A stretch of DNA of 7,595 nucleotides from positions 1 to 7,595 of the forward strand of contig CATVZP010000096.1 in NCBI GenBank assembly GCA_958348565.1, read 5' to 3'. Made by a program: the position numbers and the translations under genes. Positions 1 through 6,512 of the stretch are shown here, in pieces (position 1 is the stretch's first letter; each line of letters starts with the position of its first letter). The notes under the pieces are model-generated. The model was given only the letters and a program-made list of their open reading frames with translations. It ran no database searches and was not told the origin of the DNA. Source of the DNA: an uncultured Collinsella sp. (GTDB taxonomy: Bacteria > Actinomycetota > Coriobacteriia > Coriobacteriales > Coriobacteriaceae).

Positions 1-821
1 ACTTTAGCTGGACGCGCTCGGCCGACAAGTATCTGGACCTGTACTTCTTTATGCATCCGGAGATCGAGAGGCCGGCGGCGGTTGTCGACGAGCCTGTGGT
101 TGTGGCTGAGGAGGCTGAGGCCGAGCCCGAGCCCAAGGCCGAGCCGGTTGTTGAGGCACCCGCTGCTGCTGAGGAGCCCAAGGCTGAGGTGAAGGCTGAG
201 GCTAAGCCAGCTGCAAAGCCTGCCGCCAAGAAGACCACGACGCGCAAGACGACGGCCAAGAAGGCTACGACAACCAAGGCCGCTGCCACCAAGACCGCCG
301 CAGCAAAGACGACTGCCACCAAGGCAACGACGACGCGCAAGCGCACGACCGCCGCTGCCAAGAAGGCCGCCGAGGCCGAGGCTGCTCCCGAGATAAAGGC
401 TGAGGCCGCCGTCAAGGCATCGGCCAAGACCACTGCCAAGAAGTCGACCGCGACCGCCAAGAAAGCAACGGCCGCAAAGTCGACGACGACCAAGGCTGCC
501 GCTACGAAGGCCGCCGCGAAGACGACCACGAAAGCAGCCACGACCAAGGCAGCCGCAAAGCCGGCCGCCAAAGTCGAGGAGACGCCCGCAGAGTCCAAGG
601 CCGAAGCAACCGTCGAGGCCAAACCGGCCGCCAAGACCACCACGCGAAAGCGCACGACGACGGCCAAGAAGACCACGACCAAGACAGCCGCTCCGAAGGC
701 TACAGCAAAGACCGAGCCCGCCAAGGAGACCCCGGTCTCCCCCGCCGCTCCCACTGAGGAAAAGGCCCCGACCAAGAAGACCTCCGTCCGCAAGGCAACG
801 GCCACCCGCAAGCGCCGCTAG
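1..821 (+). CDS. glgA: Glycogen synthase (GT5) C-terminal end with a long alternating acidic/basic tail (partial, 5' end outside window)
   Basis: The frame is open from the window edge (first full codon at base 3) to the TAG at 819-821. The first residues read FSWTRSADKYLDLYFF, which matches the last helix of GT5 glycogen/starch synthases; that enzyme transfers glucose from ADP-glucose to the growing alpha-1,4-glucan. Family members normally end a few residues later. Here about 256 more residues follow, counted from Met at base 51. The tail is almost only Ala, Lys, Thr, Glu and Pro. Glu-rich blocks (about tail residues 13-55, 106-119, 176-190, 222-238) alternate with Lys/Arg-rich blocks resembling histone H1 or actinobacterial HU tails (about 56-105, 120-175, 191-221, 239-256). 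TTTRKRTT occurs at 93-100 and 197-204, and the end is RKRR. Codons for the repeated words vary, so the pattern is at protein level. The ATG at base 51 could be read as the start of a separate protein, but the frame continues into GlgA-like sequence and there is no good ribosome site before it. The GlgA call rests on only about 15 residues. The GH13-GH77 gene downstream supports it. Confidence 0.75.
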   Translation, partial: FSWTRSADKYLDLYFFMHPEIERPAAVVDEPVVVAEEAEAEPEPKAEPVVEAPAAAEEPKAEVKAEAKPAAKPAAKKTTTRKTTAKKATTTKAAATKTAAAKTTATKATTTRKRTTAAAKKAAEAEAAPEIKAEAAVKASAKTTAKKSTATAKKATAAKSTTTKAAATKAAAKTTTKAATTKAAAKPAAKVEETPAESKAEATVEAKPAAKTTTRKRTTTAKKTTTKTAAPKATAKTEPAKETPVSPAAPTEEKAPTKKTSVRKATATRKRR

Positions 822-858
822 CCCGCAGACGATCTAAAACCTAATCAAAACCCTAAAC

Positions 859-885
859 AAGGGGCGCTCCAACCGGGCGCCCCTT
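859..885 (+). terminator. Hairpin terminator after glgA
   Basis: AAGGGGCGC (859-867) and GCGCCCCTT (877-885) form a perfect 9-bp stem with a 9-nt loop, starting 37 bases after the glgA stop. The following bases (CTCTGTAG) are only weakly T-rich. The placement and the GC-rich stem ending in TT still fit an intrinsic terminator that separates glgA from the next gene. Confidence 0.7.
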
Positions 886-944
886 CTCTGTAGATAGTTG
901 GTAAAACGATTTTCTAGGACAACCGTTCGCCGATGGTAAACGGA

Positions 945-971
945 TGTTGTTTATACACCCTGTGTACAACA
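945..971 (+). promoter_or_regulatory. Inverted repeat, candidate repressor operator upstream of the GH13-GH77 gene
   Basis: Two inverted repeats are nested here: TGTTGT (945-950) with ACAACA (966-971), and TACAC (954-958) with GTGTA (962-966) around CCT. Their centres are offset by about 2 bases. The site overlaps the candidate -35 region and spacer of the promoter at 950-979, a typical place for a sugar-responsive repressor to bind. No regulator gene is in the window, so the identity of any binding protein is unknown. Confidence 0.3.
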
Positions 972-979
972 GATATACT
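950..979 (+). promoter_or_regulatory. Candidate sigma70-type promoter of the GH13-GH77 gene
   Basis: TATACT at 974-979 is a good -10 match. The best-placed -35 is TTTATA at 950-955 with an 18-bp spacer, matching the consensus at four of six positions. The local AT-rich patch stands out from the GC-rich surroundings and lies between the glgA terminator and the start at 1041. The leader would be about 55 nt. This is inferred from motif and position only. Confidence 0.4.
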
Positions 980-1040
980 TACATTTTGTGCGTAAAGCCC
1001 ATGGCCCGCAGGCCGTGATTCTATTGAACTGGACCGTACT

Positions 1041-4000
1041 ATGAGATTGATACACAACAGCCGTCTGCCGCAGTTTCGCACTCCGTTTGGCGCTGTGACC
1101 ACAGGAACTACCGTTGCACTCTCGGTTATTTTGGAGGATGCCGATCCCAACCAGGCAACACTCACCCTGCGTACCTGGGTCGATGAAGTCGGCGAGACCC
1201 TGATTCCGATGGAGCACGAAGGCGATGGCATTTTTACCGGCGAGCTCAAATGCACTGAACCGTGTCTTGTGTGGTACAGCTTTATATGCAATATCGAGGG
1301 CCAGCCCGAGGTTCGCCTGGGCGCGCCCCAGGGCCGCACCGGCGGCGAGGGCGTAACCTACGACTACGCCGAGGTGCCGTCCTTCCAGATTACCGTCTAC
1401 AAACACCGCGAGAACCGACCCACCTGGTACGAGCGTGGTATGGTCTACCAAATCTTCCCCGACCGCTACGCCCGTGACGAGCATTGGCGCGATCGCACAA
1501 TGGCCCAACTCGAAAAACCGCGCAAGGGCATTCAGCGCCGGATGGTCGAGGACTGGAACGAGCCGCCCGTGTACGAGCGCGCCGAGGACGGCTCCATCAA
1601 GACCTGGGACTTCTACGGCGGCTCGCTCAAGGGCATCCAGGAAGACCTGCCCCGCATCGCCGAGCTGGGCTTTACGGCCATCTACCTCAACCCCATCTTT
1701 GAAGCCGCGAGCAACCACCGCTACGACACGGCCGACTACACCAAGATCGACCCGATCCTGGGCACCGAGCAGGACTTTACCGAGCTGTGCCAGGCAGCCG
1801 AGAAGCTGGGCATCTCCATCATCCTGGATGGCGTCTTCAACCACACGGGCGACGACTCGATTTATTTCAACCGCTACGGCAACTACCCGGGCGTGGGTGC
1901 CTGGCAGAGCGAGGATTCACCGTGGCGTGATGCGTTTACCTTCCACGAGGACGGCTCGTACGACTGCTGGTGGGGCGTGGGCAATATGCCGGCCATCAAC
2001 GAGAAGTCCGAGCTGGTGCGCGAGAGGCTCCTGGGCAAGGACGGCGTGATCCGCAAATGGCTGCGCGCCGGTGCCCATGGTTGGCGCTTGGACGTCGCCG
2101 ACGAGCTTTCCGACGACTTCCTGGCCGAGATCAAGAAGGCCGTACTTGCCGAAAAGCCTGACGCACTGCTGCTCGGCGAAGTCTGGGAAGACGCCTCCAA
2201 CAAGATTAGCTACGGCCATCTGCGCCGCTACCTGCAGGGCTCCGAGCTGGACTCTGCTATGGATTACCCCTTTCGTGACATGGTCATCGGCTTTTTGATG
2301 GGCTACAAGAACGCCTACCAAGCTGCCGAGGATATCGAGACCCTGCGCGAGAACTACCCGAGCGAGGCATTGTCCTGCGCGCTCAATCTGCTTTCGAGCC
2401 ACGACCGTCCACGCATCATCTCGGTGCTCGGGGGCGGCCCCGACGAGTCGCAGCTGCCCGAGTGCGAGCGCAGCAAATGGCGCCTGGACGAGAACTCGAT
2501 GGGCCTGGCCAAGAGCCGTTTTTGGCTTGCAACGCTCATGCAGATGACCTTCCCCGGCGTGCCTTCGATCTACTACGGCGACGAGTACGGCCTGGAGGGC
2601 CTTACCGATCCGGGCAACCGCCGCACCCTGCCGACAAAGGACCAACTGCACGACTTCGACACGCTGGCTATTGTCAAGAACGCCTCCGCCGTACGCCGCG
2701 CACTGCCATTTATGATCGACGGCGAGATCAAGGCCTTCGCGCTCAACGACGAGGTGCTGGCATACAACCGCACGGGCAAGGATGGCGAGTCCGCGACGGT
2801 TATCATCAACCGCAGCCTGCGCAATTCGCACCGCGTGACGATTCCGGCGCTTGGCGAATGTGCGAGTGACGTGATCAGCGGTCACGAGTGCGAAATCCAC
2901 AACGGTACGGTAACGCTCGATCTGTATCCGCTGGGCTCGTCGATCATCTATCACCATGCCGAGCAGCGCCTGCAGGAGCCGCTCGATCACGGCGCGGGCG
3001 TCGTGTGCCATATCACCTCAGTGCCCACCGACGACGGCAAGCCCGGCACGATCGGAGCACCCACGCGTCGCTTTATCGACCATCTGGCCGCTATGGGCAT
3101 GCGCTACTGGCAGGTTCTGCCTGTCAACCCGACGGACTTCTTCCGCTCCCCTTACGCTGGGCCTTCGGCCTTTGCGGGCAATATTGACCTGCTGCCCGAA
3201 AGCCAAAAGGAACTGGCGGCCGACTTTGAGACTTGGAAGGCCCGTGGCGGCGAGGATGCAGACCCGCTCTACACGGCGTTTAAGCATCGCAACGCCGATT
3301 GGCTCGAGAAGTACTGCGTCTATATGGCCGTCAAGAAATACTTTGAGGGCGAATCGCGTCACGATTGGCCGGCCGATGTCGCGCGCTACAACGAGCATCT
3401 GATTGACGACAAGCGTTTCCACGACGAGGCAGAGCTGCAGGCATACATGCAGTACCGCTTTGACCTGGCTTGGTGCGAGCTCATGAACTACGCGCACAAG
3501 AAAGGCATCGAGGTCATCGGAGATATTCCCATGTATGTTTCGGACGATTCGGCCGATGCGTGGAGCGAGCCCGAGAACTTCTGGCTGTCCGATACCGGCA
3601 AGGCGATTGAGATTTCTGGCGCGCCGCCCGACAATTTTGCGCCCGAGGGCCAGGTGTGGGGCAACCCCACCTTCCGCTGGGATCACATGAAGGAGAACGG
3701 CTACCGCTGGTGGATGGACCGTCTGCGCCGCGCATTCTCGCTGTACGACCGTGTGCGCCTGGACCACTTCCTGGGATTCCACAGCTACTTTAGCATTCCC
3801 GCAGGTAAGGCCTGCGCTGACGGCCGCTGGCTGGCGGGTCCGGGCAAGGACCTGTTCCAGACTGCCTACGACGAGCTGGGGCCGCTCAACTTTATCGCCG
3901 AGGACCTAGGCTACCTGACGCCTGGCGTTCGCGCCATGGCTTCGACCTGCGGCTTCCCCGGTATGGACGTGCTGGAGTTTAGCGATTACGACGTCCGCAA

Positions 4001-4337
4001 CGGCGTGTATCCCACGCCGGGCAAGATCCTGTACACCTCGACGCACGACACGTCGACGCTCGCCGGTTGGTGCACGCGCTCCTTCGCGGGCGGCGACGAG
4101 CCGAGCGGTGTTGAGGTGGCGGCCAAGCTTATGGGCGACGCGCTGGCAAGCGACGCTCCCCTAGTGATGATGCCGCTGCAGGATGTCCTAGGACTAGGCG
4201 ACGATGCGCGCATGAACGTGCCGGGTGTCGCCACGGGCAACTGGACCTGGCAGGCCGATGAGGCCGACGTTGCGGCCGCCGAGGTCAAAACTGCACAGCT
4301 CCTGCGCAACACCCATAGATTCTGGGGCGAAGCGTGA
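1041..4337 (+). CDS. malQ: GH13 alpha-glucan hydrolase / GH77 4-alpha-glucanotransferase fusion (glycogen or maltodextrin debranching type)
   Basis: This 1098-residue cytoplasmic-looking protein has no signal peptide. Residues 1-125 form a beta-rich N-terminal domain like those of neopullulanase/cyclomaltodextrinase enzymes. Residues about 128-560 are a GH13 barrel: MVYQIFPDRY (134-143), region I DGVFNHTG (263-270), region II GWRLDVADE with nucleophile Asp351, region III GEVWED with acid/base Glu380, and region IV SHDRPR with Asp455. A short beta domain follows to about 640. Residues about 650-1098 are a compact GH77 amylomaltase: RYWQVLPVNP (688-697), SPYAGPSAFAGN (703-714), RVRLDHFLGF with nucleophile Asp908, IAEDLG with Glu954, THD (1001-1003) and PLQDVLGLG (1045-1053). 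All expected catalytic residues are present in both halves, so both should be active. The protein probably hydrolyses or debranches alpha-glucans and disproportionates the released maltooligosaccharides. ATG 1041 is chosen because the next residues align with the usual N-terminus of this GH13 group, and an in-frame stop lies at 993-995. The ribosome site is weak (GGA at 1031). Exact GH13 specificity (pullulan, cyclodextrin or glycogen branches) cannot be told from sequence alone. Confidence 0.93.
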   Translation: MRLIHNSRLPQFRTPFGAVTTGTTVALSVILEDADPNQATLTLRTWVDEVGETLIPMEHEGDGIFTGELKCTEPCLVWYSFICNIEGQPEVRLGAPQGRTGGEGVTYDYAEVPSFQITVYKHRENRPTWYERGMVYQIFPDRYARDEHWRDRTMAQLEKPRKGIQRRMVEDWNEPPVYERAEDGSIKTWDFYGGSLKGIQEDLPRIAELGFTAIYLNPIFEAASNHRYDTADYTKIDPILGTEQDFTELCQAAEKLGISIILDGVFNHTGDDSIYFNRYGNYPGVGAWQSEDSPWRDAFTFHEDGSYDCWWGVGNMPAINEKSELVRERLLGKDGVIRKWLRAGAHGWRLDVADELSDDFLAEIKKAVLAEKPDALLLGEVWEDASNKISYGHLRRYLQGSELDSAMDYPFRDMVIGFLMGYKNAYQAAEDIETLRENYPSEALSCALNLLSSHDRPRIISVLGGGPDESQLPECERSKWRLDENSMGLAKSRFWLATLMQMTFPGVPSIYYGDEYGLEGLTDPGNRRTLPTKDQLHDFDTLAIVKNASAVRRALPFMIDGEIKAFALNDEVLAYNRTGKDGESATVIINRSLRNSHRVTIPALGECASDVISGHECEIHNGTVTLDLYPLGSSIIYHHAEQRLQEPLDHGAGVVCHITSVPTDDGKPGTIGAPTRRFIDHLAAMGMRYWQVLPVNPTDFFRSPYAGPSAFAGNIDLLPESQKELAADFETWKARGGEDADPLYTAFKHRNADWLEKYCVYMAVKKYFEGESRHDWPADVARYNEHLIDDKRFHDEAELQAYMQYRFDLAWCELMNYAHKKGIEVIGDIPMYVSDDSADAWSEPENFWLSDTGKAIEISGAPPDNFAPEGQVWGNPTFRWDHMKENGYRWWMDRLRRAFSLYDRVRLDHFLGFHSYFSIPAGKACADGRWLAGPGKDLFQTAYDELGPLNFIAEDLGYLTPGVRAMASTCGFPGMDVLEFSDYDVRNGVYPTPGKILYTSTHDTSTLAGWCTRSFAGGDEPSGVEVAAKLMGDALASDAPLVMMPLQDVLGLGDDARMNVPGVATGNWTWQADEADVAAAEVKTAQLLRNTHRFWGEA

Positions 4338-4362
4338 TAAAACCCCCGATATAGGGTACAGT
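4334..4362 (+). promoter_or_regulatory. Weak candidate promoter for the FmdB-type gene
   Basis: GTGATA (4334-4339) and TACAGT (4357-4362) are 17 bp apart, and each matches its consensus at four of six positions. If it is real, transcription would start near 4369 and the hairpin at 4382-4403 would lie in the leader. The match is poor and the -35 overlaps the stop of the previous gene, so readthrough from the GH13-GH77 gene is an alternative. Confidence 0.2.
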
Positions 4363-4364
4363 TA

Positions 4365-4374
4365 CAAACGTTTG
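4365..4374 (+). promoter_or_regulatory. Perfect 10-bp palindrome CAAACGTTTG
   Basis: CAAACGTTTG is self-complementary and sits in the short gap between the GH13-GH77 gene and the fmdB-like gene. Its AAACGTTT core resembles LacI/CcpA-family operator centres, which are common near carbohydrate genes. It would lie at the start of the fmdB transcript if the weak promoter upstream is real. Function is inferred only. Confidence 0.25.
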
Positions 4375-4381
4375 AATTTAT

Positions 4382-4403
4382 GCGGGCAGAGCGATCTGCC
4401 CGC
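4382..4403 (+). terminator. Hairpin after the GH13-GH77 gene (terminator or fmdB leader hairpin)
   Basis: GCGGGCAGA (4382-4390) and TCTGCCCGC (4395-4403) form a perfect 9-bp stem closed by a GCGA loop of the GNRA type, followed by TTTGTG. It lies 44 bases after the stop of the GH13-GH77 gene and ends 22 bases before the ATG of the fmdB-like gene. A terminator is the simplest reading. Because it sits so close to the next start, it could also be a leader structure. Confidence 0.6.
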
Positions 4404-4425
4404 TTTGTGCTGAAAAGGAAGTATT

Positions 4426-4662
4426 ATGGCACGCTACGATTACAAGTGCACGAGCTGCGGCAACGTGTTTGAGGTTGAGCATCCCATGTCCGAGACCCCC
4501 GAGGTCGTGTGCCCGAGCTGCGGCGCTCCGGCGACAAAAACGTTCTCGGCCAGCGGCATCAAGTTTGAGGGCAGCGGCTTCTACAACACCGACCAGCGAA
4601 GCGGCGGTTCCAGCACCAGCGCCACCAACGGCTGCTGCGCCAACTGCCCGCATAACCACTAG
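4426..4662 (+). CDS. FmdB-family zinc ribbon protein
   Basis: This small protein of 78 residues begins MARYDYKCTSCGNVFEV, the signature of the FmdB putative regulatory zinc-ribbon family. Two knuckles, C8-x2-C11 and C29-x2-C32, should bind one zinc. Residues about 36-55 (TKTFSASGIKFEGSGFYNTD) are the usual FmdB extension. The Ser/Gly-rich C-terminus ends with a further cluster, Cys70, Cys71, Cys74, His76 and His78, which could bind a second metal. AGGAAG at 4416-4421 is a clear ribosome site just upstream of the ATG. The molecular role of the family is not established; the name comes from a gene near formamidase/amidase loci. The gene follows a hairpin, so it may be its own unit or a readthrough product of the GH13-GH77 gene. 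The family call is firm, the function is not. Confidence 0.9.
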   Translation: MARYDYKCTSCGNVFEVEHPMSETPEVVCPSCGAPATKTFSASGIKFEGSGFYNTDQRSGGSSTSATNGCCANCPHNH

Positions 4663-4696
4663 CGACAAGCGGTCCCGCCACCCAGGTTTCGTTATG

Positions 4697-4763
4697 AGTT
4701 GCGGTGAAATAGTTCCTGAATCAGCCCATCTAACGGCCAAACAGGAACTATTTCACCGCAACT
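4697..4763 (+). repeat. 67-bp hairpin element, copy 1 (sense with the fmdB-like gene)
   Basis: The 22-base left arm (4697-4718, starting AGTTGCGGTGAAATAG) is the exact reverse complement of the right arm (4742-4763), leaving a 23-nt loop. The stem can extend three more pairs outward, one of them G-T. It begins 35 bases after the fmdB stop and is followed by TATCTATAG rather than a T-run, so it is not a classical intrinsic terminator. It aligns without gaps to the copy at 5039-5105 on the other strand, with 50 of 67 bases identical by hand count. Confidence 0.85.
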
Positions 4764-4819
4764 TATCTATAGATCGGATTTCGGGCTGATGCTAAGTTTG
4801 TAACATTCCAAAACTCTGC

Positions 4820-4951
4820 CGGATTACGGGGCTGAATTGACAACCTCTATCCATTCCGGTAATTTGCAAATTTCAACAAGCCATCTACCTGCGGTTTTAT
4901 TTAAGCCATTTTTGCTGTGGTCGGGCATCACCAATCTAGCCCCGTAATCCG
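4820..4951. repeat. 132-bp inverted-repeat unit (MITE-like)
   Basis: CGGATTACGGGGCT (4820-4833) is the exact reverse complement of 4938-4951. Pairing continues inward to 20 positions (4820-4839 with 4932-4951) with one G-T and one A-C mismatch, leaving a spacer of about 92 bases. There is no open frame inside. The form fits a small non-autonomous element or a long hairpin, but no direct repeat flanks it. It differs in sequence from the 67-bp elements on either side. Confidence 0.65.
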
Positions 4952-5038
4952 CCCTACTTTTGATAACAGCAAGCATGAGACAGGGCTATTTTTACCACTC
5001 TTTACCGCTATTGCGATCTCCACTCGCAGGACATCCTG

Positions 5039-5105
5039 AGCTGCGGTGAAATAAGGACTGTTTGGCGGGTAGAAGCCGATATTCAATCCCTATTTCACCG
5101 CAACT
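5039..5105 (-). repeat. 67-bp hairpin element, copy 2 (sense with rsmB)
   Basis: Read on the minus strand it starts AGTTGCGGTGAAATAG at 5105 and folds into the same 22-pair stem and 23-nt loop as copy 1. Of its 22 pairs, 19 are Watson-Crick and three are G-T wobbles. Stem pairs 17, 18 and 19 differ from copy 1 on both sides while keeping pairing. It begins 6 bases after the rsmB stop codon. No T-run follows it. Its position relative to its gene mirrors that of copy 1. Confidence 0.85.
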
Positions 5106-5111
5106 TAGTAG

Positions 5112-6512
5112 TTACTTGTGGACCAGGCGGGCGCAGAAGTGGCCGTCGTAGGAATCTGCGTTTACGGGGACGCTCTGGAATAGCCCACGGTCGTTTTGGC
5201 GTACGGAAACGAGCTTCTTGGCCTGGGCAAACTCGGGGAGCTGCAGAATCTGGGCTTCGGAGAGCGGCGCCACAGTAAAGCCGGCGCCCTCGGGAGAGGC
5301 CAAGAAGGCATCCACGACCTGCGTGTTCTCTTCATCAAAAACCGAGCAGGTGGCATAGATAAGCTCACCACCGGCAGCCACGCGCGCGGCTGCTTCCTTG
5401 AGCATCGTCAGCTGCAGGCGGGGCAGCTCGGTCGTAACGTCGTTCTCGGTCAGGCGCCACGGAATCTCGGGATGACGGCGCATGGTGCCGGTGCCAGAGC
5501 ACGGCGCATCGATAAAGACCGTGTCGAACAGGGCGGGCTCGCCGAGCATGGCATCAAACGACGTGAGCACCTCATTGAGCTCGCGGGCATCGCCCGACAC
5601 CGTACGAACACCTGAGATACCCGCCTTATGCAGGCGCGCGAGATTCTGATCGCACTTGCGATCATGCAGATCGAGCGCGGTATGCTGACGCTCGTACCCG
5701 GCACGCTTGGCCTGGCACATCATCACATAGGTCTTGGTGCCGCGACCGGCGCCAATCTCCAGGCAACGACCGGGGCGTGTCGCCGCAGTGGCGATGAGCT
5801 GGGCGTTAAGGTCCGAGGCAACCGCGGCAGCACGCTCAAACACGCCCGATGCAACCGTGACCTGCGCATCGACCGGAGCATGGCAGCCCGGAAAGACGGG
5901 TGCAACGAGCTGCGAGATAAACGGATCGGGCTTTGTCGCATACGCATTCTCGTGCAGTGCAAGCGGTGCAGGAGCCAGATTGCCGGCAAAGTTGAGCGCG
6001 CCCTCGGGCGTATCGAACGAGGCCATAATACGAGCGCACAGCCAGCGAGGAAGACCCATCAAGCGAGACAGGCGAATCAGGCGGCGCTCAGACTCATCCA
6101 CGTCGGATGCCGTGGCAAAGTCCTCAACGTTGTCCGCAACCTTATGCAGCACCGCGTTAGCCAGGCCCGCGGCAGACTTAGCACCGCTGCGCACCAGCTC
6201 AACACCCTGACTTACGGCAACGCAGCCCGGCGTATGCAGGTAGAGCATCTCGAAGGCCGAGATGCGAAGCGCCATGCGAACGCGTGGCGCGACCTTTTTG
6301 GGCTTATCCAAAAACTGATCGAGCAACTCATCCAAAATTCCCTGTGTGGCGGCAACACCGAGCGCCAAACGAGCGGCAAAAGCGGAATCGCGCTGGTCAA
6401 TGGCCTTGGCGGAAGCACGGGAAGACAACACGTCGCGTGCGTACATACCGCGGCGATCGGCCTCCATCAACACATCGAGCGCAAGCTTGCGCGCGGGAGA
6501 CAACTTGCTCAT
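5112..6512 (-). CDS. rsmB: 16S rRNA (cytosine-5) methyltransferase, RsmB/Sun family, with NusB-like N-terminal domain
   Basis: The protein has 466 residues from the ATG at 6512 and ends at the TAA at 5114-5112. RsmB uses S-adenosylmethionine to methylate a cytosine of 16S rRNA (C967 in E. coli). Residues about 5-130 have the NusB-like RNA-binding helical fold (for example RMALRISAFEMLYLHTPG). A Rossmann methyltransferase domain follows: SAM motif I LEIGAGRGTKT (251-261), an acidic residue in ALDLHDRK (Asp281), SGDARE (Asp308), motif IV DAPCSGTG with Asp335 and Cys338, and motif VI TCS with catalytic Cys389. Motif I lacks the usual AAPGGKT form. A GTG at 6527 in the same frame would add five residues but lies inside fmt. 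The ATG at 6512 overlaps the fmt TGA as ATGA, typical of coupled translation, and GGTGGGG stands about 9 bases upstream. The fmt-rsmB pairing is a well-known order in bacteria. A 67-bp hairpin element follows directly. Confidence 0.92.
   Translation of the reverse strand: MSKLSPARKLALDVLMEADRRGMYARDVLSSRASAKAIDQRDSAFAARLALGVAATQGILDELLDQFLDKPKKVAPRVRMALRISAFEMLYLHTPGCVAVSQGVELVRSGAKSAAGLANAVLHKVADNVEDFATASDVDESERRLIRLSRLMGLPRWLCARIMASFDTPEGALNFAGNLAPAPLALHENAYATKPDPFISQLVAPVFPGCHAPVDAQVTVASGVFERAAAVASDLNAQLIATAATRPGRCLEIGAGRGTKTYVMMCQAKRAGYERQHTALDLHDRKCDQNLARLHKAGISGVRTVSGDARELNEVLTSFDAMLGEPALFDTVFIDAPCSGTGTMRRHPEIPWRLTENDVTTELPRLQLTMLKEAAARVAAGGELIYATCSVFDEENTQVVDAFLASPEGAGFTVAPLSEAQILQLPEFAQAKKLVSVRQNDRGLFQSVPVNADSYDGHFCARLVHK

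Larger units (their letters stand above)
4663..5111. other. Gene-free convergent intergenic region packed with inverted repeats
   Basis: This stretch of about 450 bases lies between the convergent fmdB-like and rsmB genes. I see no convincing coding sequence in it; one frame running through 4469-4789 is only a shadow of the fmdB-like gene. It holds two 67-bp hairpin elements at its edges and a 132-bp inverted-repeat unit in the middle. Two short perfect palindromes are also present: ATCTATAGAT at 4765-4774 and AATTTGCAAATT at 4861-4872. The inner part is clearly more AT-rich than the flanking genes. No target-site duplication or transposase remnant is recognisable. Confidence 0.7.

Noticed and set aside
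51..821. The Lys/Ala-rich frame as a stand-alone histone-like protein starting at ATG 51
   Set aside because: The frame is open upstream into residues typical of the GlgA C-terminus, and there is no ribosome site before base 51.
951..1844. Minus-strand open frame of 297 codons across the start of the GH13-GH77 gene
   Set aside because: It is a shadow of the real gene; its product shows no domain and it overlaps the promoter region.
1917..3011. Long minus-strand open frame (364 codons) inside the GH13-GH77 gene
   Set aside because: It is antisense to intact GH13 and GH77 motifs, has no recognisable domain, and long antisense frames are expected in GC-rich coding DNA.
4697..4763. The 67-bp hairpin copies as ordinary intrinsic terminators
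   Set aside because: Neither copy is followed by a T-run and the loops are 23 nt. They may still end transcription by another route, so they are listed as repeats.
4697..5105. CRISPR-like array in the intergenic region
   Set aside because: There are only two copies of the repeat, in opposite orientation, with no regular spacers and no cas genes.
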